NCBI GenBank assembly: GCA_035048495.1
Contig: CM068553.1
Location: 9,169,259 to 9,233,258, forward strand
Reading direction: 5' to 3'
DNA from: Euptelea pleiosperma
Taxonomy: Eukaryota; Streptophyta; Magnoliopsida; Ranunculales; Eupteleaceae
Length of the DNA stretch: 64,000 nt
Shown: positions 1-64,000 of the stretch, in pieces
Position numbering within the stretch: position 1 is the stretch's first letter
Layout of the letters: each line of letters starts with the position of its first letter
Translations under genes and position numbers: made by a program
The notes under the pieces: generated by a model
Told to the model about the DNA's origin: nothing
What the model saw: the letters and a program-made list of their open reading frames with translations, nothing else
Database searches by the model: none

Positions 1-161
1 TTCCTCGAATGATGGACCCATCCAATTAACCTATGTGTGTGGTCTGTAAAACCATAATCATCTCTAATTGATGATTCTTACCAGCCTAGTGGTTGAAGTG
101 TCTTGTTCACTGTTACATGGTGAATTATATCCTGTTACAAGGTGGACCTTATTATTAGAAG

Positions 162-360
162 CAAGGTTTAGGTTTAAAAATGGATCATCATAACCACATA
201 ATGGGTGGTTGGGTTACCGTTATAATGGGTTTTTTTTTACTTTTTTGAGTTCATTTTTTTCAGCTAAATGTAAATAACTGACAACCGTTTAATATAACGG
301 CCATTATGTAATGGGGTTGGAGCGTTACCGTTATAATAGCCATTATAACTGAAAACAATG
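162..360. mobile_element. hAT-like MITE (candidate)
   Basis: Ends CAAGGTTTAGGTTTAAA and AACTGAAAACAATG share the CA..GTTTWAAA terminus of the element at 2474. The flanking octamers ATTAGAAG and ATTAAAAA match at six of eight positions. The interior is rich in GTTACCGTTATAAC palindromes. Confidence 0.45.
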
Positions 361-600
361 ATTAAAAAGACTTATCTTGCATCCATTCCACTTTTCAGCT
401 TAATAATAGAACTATTCCAACGACCTTAGCTTTTTGGTGGAATGTCTCCACCCAACTTCACGTTTCCGCATAATAATGTGTGTATGTTTCCATCTAGCAG
501 ATTGAAAATTTATTTTCACCCCCGGATCTACTACTCCGGGAATTTGGGTTGCAACCCGACTTCCACACTCCTCTGTCTGCCACGTACTCATCCTTTGACA
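361..600. other. Intergenic, nothing recognised
   Basis: Pyrimidine-rich sequence with one short open frame and no domain. Confidence 0.6.
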
Positions 601-1232
601 CTAGTTTTTAGTTTTAGTTTTTTAAGTCAGTAAAACTTTGCGTACATGACAAACAAGGAGATGTGGGAGTTGGTAAGTTACCCAACACCATAGTTCATTG
701 GGATCGGAAGGCGCTGATTTTGATCCGGTTCGCCCAAATATCAGTCAGATTGGCAAGCCGACCCCAGTTTCATTCGTGATCCTGATCCGGATCACCCGAT
801 CCAAAACGGGATCAGCCGAGAGTTCGAACCGTACTTGCCCAACACCCTTGAGCGCTAGTTTTTAGCTTTAGATTTTTTTAGTCAGTAAAACATGGCGTAC
901 ATGGCAAACAAGGAGATGTACGAGCTGGGTATGTTACCCAACACCATGGTTCAAACCTTGGGATTGGTCTCGGGATCGTAGGGCACTGATCCCGATCTGA
1001 ATCGCCTAAATATCGGTCAGATCGGCGAGACGACCCCTGGTATCATTTGGATTGGTGGCTTCCGATCTCGATCTGGATCACCCGATCCAAAATGGGATTG
1101 GCCGAGACTTCGGACCATGCCCAGCACCCTGGAGTACTCGTTTTTAGTTTTGGGTTTTTAAGTGAGTAAAAATTGGCGTACATGGCAAACAAGGAGATGT
1201 GGGAGTTGGGTAAGTTACCCAACACGTACCCT
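601..1232. repeat. Tandem repeat, about 2.4 units of 255-280 bp
   Basis: Units start at about 601, 855 and 1137 with TTTTTAGTTTTAG. They share GGCGTACATGGCAAACAAGG, GTTACCCAACAC and a GATCCGGATCACCCGATCC palindromic segment. The third copy ends after GTTACCCAACAC. Confidence 0.8.
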
Positions 1233-2000
1233 CGAGTATAGGATCTGAATTCTTTGTAAAATTTTCATTAGCGAATAGAACTGCTGCTTTGTTTGATATT
1301 TATTTGCTCACGTGTGTAAGCTGTCAGTGGACCGAGTTCAGATTGGATCAGGGTTGACCCAAATCCAATCCAATAGCAGATATATTCAATCCAGACCCGG
1401 TCCAGTCCCGATAAGATTTCAATGGTAGTCGGAATCGAAACCCAAGTCAATCCAATCCATTGACAACCCCTACACGTAACATGGGCTTGAACTAGTCTAC
1501 TCATGCTCCTTCAATCTGTACATAATGACAATCAAGTTACGTATTTCTTATTTGATTGTCAAAAAATATCTGTACATTATGTCAACGCTTTCCAATAAGA
1601 TCTGGTAATATTAGGTATGGACCTAGCATATGTGTTATCGGATCGGGTTTAGACCTATAAGTTGCTATCGGATCAGTTCTGCACCCACTCTGATCCGATC
1701 CGAATTCACATATGTTTTATAATTTTTTGCCATCCCGATAAGATGCATTTTCTTTTCTTTTCTTTTCTTTTCTTTTCTTTTTGTATTTTTTGGCCACCTT
1801 TCATCAAACCTTTTAGTGACATTGGATTTTGGATCAAATAAGATTGGATCGGGGATTCATGAAGTGTACGTTATCGAATCCCCTTGACTGTTGGTCAACG
1901 ATATTTTTTTGTAAACAAATGTTAGTCAACATTTTTGACTGAAATGGAAATCTTAAGCTCCTAACCCCACCAATCAACCACTGCTCTTTATTTAAAAGAG
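1233..2000. other. Intergenic with GATCCG/TCCAATCC-rich stretches
   Basis: About 1330-1480 and 1615-1710 carry further GGATCGG and CCGATCC motifs like the tandem repeat, but no full unit. A (TTTTC)n tract is listed separately. Confidence 0.5.
1748..1781. repeat. (TTTTC)n microsatellite
   Basis: About six TTTTC units followed by T-rich DNA. Confidence 0.9.
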
Positions 2001-2006
2001 AATATA

Positions 2007-2235
2007 GCTAGGTGGGCCTACATGCCAAAATTCAGCATGATTGGTAGTTATATAGCCATTGGATCTGAGAACCTCAAAATAATACTCGGATCCCACGATT
2101 GAAAATCAACCCATGAAAAAAGATTAAAATCTAACGGTTATATAAATCACCAATCTAGATGATTTTTGGTCTCTAAGTCCACATAGGGATGGCTGGATGG
2201 GCCATACATTCATGTGGCCATTGGTCTCTAAGAGT
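2007..2235. repeat. Fold-back family A copy
   Basis: AGGTGGGCCTACATGCCAAA at the left pairs with the ATTTTTGGTCTCTAAGTCCA end at the right. The unit lies in unclassified intergenic DNA and is more diverged than the copy at 4650. Confidence 0.55.
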
Positions 2236-2473
2236 ATGCCGGCCACGCGGTGTTTTTAGGTGCTTGCTGCACGCCTAGATAAAAAAATTGCCATGATCAA
2301 AAACTCTCTGCAGGCTTTGGCATGCATCCAAGACCTTGAGAGGGAAGGTCGTAGGCAAGATTTAAGAGATCGTGGTCATTCTCCCTTCAGTTATAAGTTA
2401 AAAGGTATTTTTGGAAGGGTTGTGATGTAACAAGGTAGACTCGTCAGGTATAGTGATTTCTGTTACTTACAGC

Positions 2474-2704
2474 CAAGTTTTAAAAGAGGCCGTTGTAACG
2501 GACTGGGAGCGCATCCTTTTAACGGAAATGCGCCAAAAATGGGAAAAATGGAAATAACGAAAAAAAATGGAAAATAAAAGCCTTTTTTCATAAAAGAATT
2601 TCAGAAAATAAAGGCTGTTATTTTCTAAGGGTCAAAACGGTTCATAACGTAATGGGCTTTGGGCGTTACCTTCGGCCGTTAAAATGGCGTTACTTTAAAC
2701 TATG
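2474..2704. mobile_element. hAT-type MITE with perfect 8-bp duplication
   Basis: 231 bp with ends CAAGTTTTAAAAGAGGC and TTACTTTAAACTATG. It is flanked by CTTACAGC at 2466-2473 and 2705-2712. The interior has complementary GTTGTAACGG and GGCCGTTAAAAT motifs. Same terminal type as the element at 40589. Confidence 0.85.
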
Positions 2705-2714
2705 CTTACAGCTG

Positions 2715-2890
2715 CCATATGGGCCCACCGACTGCAAGGATGTTAATTTAGCCCACCCTTTGGTAGACATTCATACAAAAAAATCATCAGCTCGTTTGAT
2801 GACTTTTAGCTGTTAGATTTAGTACCCAAAAAAATTGTAGAATCAAAATCCAATGGTGGGCTAAACATTCATGCGGTCAGGGGGCCAGAG
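2715..2890. repeat. Fold-back element, degenerate
   Basis: GACTGCAAGGATGTTAATTT and AGCCCACC at the left are mirrored by GGTGGGCTAAACATTCATGC at the right. No duplication found. Confidence 0.5.
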
Positions 2891-3149
2891 GGTAAAACGG
2901 TAATGCCCAAAGCCCATTACTTTAGGAACCTTTTTGACGCTTTGAAAATAACTGCTGTTATTTTTGTTATTAAGGCCGTAATTTTTAAAATAACAGCCGC
3001 TATAACAAAAATAACGACTGGTTATTTTCTGAAAATTTTGTGAAAAATGTCATTATTTCTGTTATTTTTAATATCAAAATTCGAATTTCAGCGCCATTTT
3101 TTTTCGTTTTTTTTTATTTTTTTCTACTTTTGCCCATGTCTGCTACAAT
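2891..3149. repeat. A/T-rich AACGG-type repeat remnant
   Basis: GGTAATGCCCAAAGCCCATT and repeated AAAATAACAGC segments resemble the interior of the hAT MITEs. The ends are not clear. Confidence 0.35.
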
Positions 3150-3515
3150 TTGTTGTTAAGACCTAAACCAATATATACTCCAAAAGCACCTAAGTTATAG
3201 AGGTGTGGAAAGCTAAAGTCTTCACATTTAGGATCCTAACATTCCATCAAGTTTCCAAGGCCGTGGCCCACTTTGAGGTGACTTTCACTCCGGTATCCCT
3301 ATTTTCTTACTTTTTGTGAGCGGCCCCTGCATTTTTTTCGACACCCCTATTTTCTCTTTTTGAGTGAGCCTCCAGGTTGCCCTCCCGAGACTTGAATCTA
3401 TGACATGGGGCTGGCTTTGGTACGAAAATGTTAAGACCTAAATCAATATTTCAAAAGCACCTAGGTGATAGAGGTGCTGAAAGCTTAGTCTTAACCTTTA
3501 AGATCATAACAAACA
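3150..3515. mobile_element. TRIM-like element: two short direct repeats around about 180 bp
   Basis: TGTTAAGACCTAAA through GGATCCTAAC (about 3153-3241) recurs at about 3428-3510. GCTTTGGTAC just before the second copy resembles a reversed primer site (the complement of TGGTATCAGAGC is GCTCTGATACCA), suggesting minus orientation. It is decayed and uncertain. Confidence 0.4.
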
Positions 3516-3624
3516 TTTTAATGGCCATTATAAAGGAAAAAAAGGTAACTCCCCCAGCCCGTTATACCGTTATAACGGCCGACCCTTCATCTCTCGCTAA
3601 AGTTAATTAATACTATTGTTCTTA

Positions 3625-3987
3625 GGGTCAGATTCAGCAGACACATTTTTTCACACACAATTTTGGTGTACCCACATAGAAGATAAATCAATGGCTGATT
3701 TTTGATGAAGATGATCTCCTCACCATATAGATCACCCCTACAAAAAAAAATCAACCCATTCTGAAATTTCCAATACGATCAAATGTGGGTTTCAAGTTAA
3801 CGGTCCATAATTCTTCAACTTGTAAATCATGCTACGAATATCAGAATGATTTGAATTTTTGTGAGGGTGATCTCCTCACCATAGAGACCATCCTCACCAA
3901 AAATCATCCCATCCCAAAACTTTTAATTTATATATTGGCTCCCCACGGTTTTTGTGTGTGAAAATATGTGTCCGTTGAGCCTGACCC
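3625..3987. mobile_element. Mutator-like MITE upstream of the gene
   Basis: Left terminus GGGTCAGATTCAGCAGACAC and right terminus GTGTCCGTTGAGCCTGACCC. TTTTCACACACAA pairs with TTGTGTGTGAAAA. The flanking nonamers TTGTTCTTA and TTGTTGATA match at seven of nine. The interior is shared with 35899, 40986 and 46174. Confidence 0.8.
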
Positions 3988-4189
3988 TTGTTGATATTCC
4001 ATCATTTCTGCTTACAATAAAATTACAGAGAAGATAATTGTACAACTTTTCCTTCTAATAGTTATCTGGCGTGACACCCCAAAAAAAAGAAATGAGGAGA
4101 TGATTCCACGTCAGCCCTCCCCTGGACCCTCTATCCATCTAAATTCATCAACGTTGATGACAGTATGAATCACGTGGGCATACTTTTAG

Positions 4190-4440
4190 AGATCGCTGAC
4201 CGTATGGATGTTTGGCCCATCACTAGGTGGACTTACATACCAAAAATCAGCTTCTAATTAGTAATTTCAAACCTTTGGATCTTTGGACCCCAAGAAATGC
4301 TCAAATTCCACGGTTAAAAATCAACCCATAAAAACGACTCAAATCCAACGCTCTGCAATCAATAATCAGGCTAATTTTTGATCTGTAGGTCCACTTAGGG
4401 TTGGCCAAACATCCATAACATCCGTGATCAAAGATCTACT
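4190..4440. repeat. Fold-back family A copy
   Basis: GACCGTATGGATGTTTGGCC and GGTGGACTTACATACC are mirrored by TGTAGGTCCACTTAGGG and GGCCAAACATCCATAAC. Confidence 0.65.
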
Positions 4441-4649
4441 CCGTTTATCTGAACACTGTTCAGCAAAAGTGCTCGACCTCAAAGATACCCTCAGTTTTAA
4501 AAAATAAAAAGTTTAAATGAGAAACAGTGTTGTGAGGGTACGTGTAGAATGCAGGCGTTGGTTGAAAAAATGCAGAAGCACTTTGATGACAAGGACCAGT
4601 CATCAAGGCCGATGAGAGGGCGCAATATGAGCCACATGGCACACTCTTA

Positions 4650-4900
4650 GAGGACTCTGACCGTGTGGATGTTTGGCCAATCCCTAGGTGGACCTACAAA
4701 CCAAAAATCAGCTTGATTAGTTATTTCAAATCTTTGGATCTTTGTACCTCAATTAATGGTCAATAATACTCAAATTTCCACGCTAAAATCAACCCATGAA
4801 AATAATTCCAATCCAACGCCTAGAAATCATTAATCAGGCTGATTTTTAGTTTGTAGGTCCACCTAGGGATTGGCCAAACATTCATACGGTCAGAGTCCTC
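4650..4900. mobile_element. Fold-back/MITE family A, best copy
   Basis: The arms are about 70 bp and nearly perfect: GAGGACTCTGACCGTGTGGA at the left, TACGGTCAGAGTCCTC at the right, with TTTGGCCAATCCCTAGGTGG complementary to CCACCTAGGGATTGGCCAAA. The central about 110 bases are unpaired. A duplication was not resolved. Confidence 0.8.
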
Positions 4901-4984
4901 AAAGTTTTAGTCCAAAAAATGGATTCCCTTTACCTCAGCTGCCTGCCAAGTCCTTATTTCCTGAGGTGCGTAATCCTCAAGGAC

Positions 4985-5175
4985 GTGTCTGTGCCACATG
5001 ACATTCTTGGAGACTATTGACCATATTCGCTGGTGGACCCGCATACCAAAAATCAGCTTGATTGGTGATTTCTATCCGTTTGATATGAGTATCCCAAATC
5101 ATGCTTGAATCACATGTCTAAAAATTCAGGCAGATTTTTGGTGCATACGTCCACGGTCTTCGTGAGTGTTCCACG
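4985..5175. repeat. Fold-back family A, degenerate copy next to the promoter
   Basis: TGGTGGACCCGCATACCAAA and AATCAGCTTGATTGGTGATT are family A left-arm sequence. The right arm (ATTTTTGGTGCATACGTCCA) is truncated. The CACGTG at 5172-5177 lies at its edge. Confidence 0.55.
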
Positions 5176-5399
5176 TGGTACATAGAGCCGTTATTGATAA
5201 CGTGGATAAGGAAATATGGATAATGAACTCTCAGCTGTCATTCCTGCGAAGATCTGTGGATCGTCGCTCCAGAAAACTCCTCCCCAAAAAGCAAAACACT
5301 CGCGTTTGTGTGGAGACCAAAATAACGCGGGCCTTCCCCCTCGCGCCCAATTCGCCTCTTATTACGACCCTTCGATTTTTTATTTTTATTTTTCTCCAT

Positions 5400-6206
5400 T
5401 TTGATCAATTCTTTCACAACTCTGCAATTCTTTTACGTTAAAAGTTATCTCCAACAACGAAAACTTTTGAAATAAAAACACGACCTCCGATAACTCTCCC
5501 CTCCAAACATAAAAAACAACCAACAAAACAGACTCAATTTTCGGGATCCATTTTTCAAGGTAATTTTTATTATTTTTTTAATCTTAATTTCCATTTTTTT
5601 TCCCTCTCCACTTTAATTGCGATTTGACTCTGTAATCTGCATATGTTTCATTAATGATTCGTTCCGCAACGAGGTCTGATCACTTCTCACTCTTTAATGT
5701 TCTCGATCTGTTGGATTGATTTGGTTTTCATGTTGAGAATATCGATCGTCTCCCCATCGATCTCTGATTTTCTTATAAACCTACTTTGCTCGATCGGCCT
5801 GAAATCAACCACATTTTTCTGCTTTTTGATTCTGATTATCTGGCATTCGATTACAAATTCGGTCTCCTCCTGATTTGATCTCATTGGTTTACTGAAATTG
5901 TGTAATCGCTTGCGTTTTTTTTTTGTTTTTTGTATAATTTGGTTGGAGGATTTGCAACTGATTGCGTTGTTTTCATGTAGGGGAGCTTCAGGTACAAAAT
6001 GAGGTAGACATCGGATCGAATTTGAGTTAAAAGGTACGTTTTTGGATTAAATATCTTATTGTTATTCGGCGTTGTTTAATCTGTAGGACCGGTAGGTGGT
6101 AGTGTTTTTGTATTGGTTCTGGTCAATGTTTCTAGGTTTAGAATCATTTGTTTATTGAATTGGTTTTTAAATAATTAGATGAGGTATTACTAGGTAAAAC
6201 AATATA
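5400..6206 (+). other. Probable 5' UTR with two UTR introns
   Basis: This AT-rich leader has no long ORF. A donor at 5560 (CAAG/GTAATT) can pair with an acceptor ending at 5980 (TTTCATGTAG). A second donor at 6034 (AAAAG/GTACGT) can pair with an acceptor ending at 6193 (ATTACTAG), leaving a short leader of 13 bases before the ATG at 6207. The transcription start is not visible. Upstream sequence from about 5300 to 5450 is the likely core promoter region, but no convincing TATA box stands out. Confidence 0.5.
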
Positions 6207-63475
<57,269 letters not shown>

Positions 63476-64000
63476 AGTCCCGAGCCTTTGGGTTTTAATT
63501 TGTTTGGAGAAGGAACGTAAGAGCTGTCCCTGATACTAGGCTGCCTCTTCGCTGGACACCTCGTAGGCTCAAACCAAAATTCATAAATTTTTGTTGGCAG
63601 CCAAGCGACCGATTTTGATGGTGTAACATATGTATCCATCGATTGGAACAACTCAATATTTATCTATACAGTGCGTATCACCTAGTAGTACAGAGTTGTC
63701 TGACCTTTTTGCCCGAGTGAGTTGTAAGTTTTGTTACCTTTAAGATGAGATAAAAGTTTTAGGCTTTTAGATATTCATGGGATGGATAGTTCTTGTTGTA
63801 TCATTCAATGTCTTTCCCATAAAGGTTTTCAATGAATTTTTATACTTTTGTTGTATGCATCCCTTCTGACAAGACACTGAAGTTTCAATGGTTGTTAGAC
63901 TGGTAGAGCGCCTTCCATATCAAAACAAGTAAACATGTTGATTCACTCTGTCCCCTAAAATTTAACTCTTTAACAATTAAAATAGAGAGGTCCACCAAAT
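63476..64000 (+). other. 3' UTR and downstream flank
   Basis: No coding signal. The transcript probably ends before about 63900. There is no perfect AATAAA. The nearest candidates are AGATAAAAG at about 63748 and AATGAATTTTTAT at about 63831. Nothing is recognised after that. Confidence 0.5.

Noticed and set aside
1..5300. A second host gene upstream
   Set aside because: Only short frames in repeats. No domain, exon series or codon bias was seen.

Overview
This window is plant nuclear DNA. It shows GT-AG introns with T-rich acceptors, plant LINE, hAT, Mutator-like and Copia elements, a tRNA-Met-type primer site, and a gene of a plant-specific family. The very long, transposon-filled introns fit a large-genome angiosperm. 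A magnoliid or other early-diverging lineage is my guess, and the sequence alone does not prove it.

One host gene dominates: a complete, plus-strand BEACH-domain gene of the Arabidopsis BCHC1/BCHC2 (LvsC-type) class. I could assemble 31 coding exons from 6207 to 63475. All splice phases agree and no frame is broken, giving a predicted protein of 2993 residues (8982 coding bases with stop). The order is: acidic/serine-rich N-terminus; concanavalin-A-like domain with an alanine-rich insert (exon 1); long helical repeat region (exons 2-14); PH-like domain (exons 15-18); BEACH domain (exons 19-27); C-terminal WD40 repeats (exons 28-31). Such proteins are large membrane-trafficking and scaffold factors.

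Layout. 1-5300: intergenic DNA made of tandem repeats, hAT-type and Mutator-type MITEs and fold-back elements. 5400-6206: probable promoter-proximal region and 5' UTR with two likely UTR introns. 6207-63475: the gene. Intron 3 holds an RTE LINE joined to a 3'-truncated L1 and two related hairpins. Intron 4 holds several LINE fragments and a decayed hAT transposase gene. Intron 6 holds a full-length but dead L1 with a 17-bp target-site duplication, itself split by an 849-bp hAT MITE. Intron 7 is a cluster of fold-back elements and duplications. Intron 9 holds a hAT element with a Mutator-like MITE nested inside. Intron 12 holds another Mutator-like MITE and a long (AT)n. Intron 22 holds a SINE with a perfect 15-bp duplication. 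Intron 27 holds a complete 5.5-kb Copia element (both LTRs, primer site, polypurine tract) whose gag-pol is dead. 63476-64000: 3' UTR and flank.

I found no undescribed gene system. The main interest is the nested, datable transposon insertions with clear duplications inside an intact essential-type gene, the stop-codon pattern of the Copia element, and a few splice-site peculiarities.
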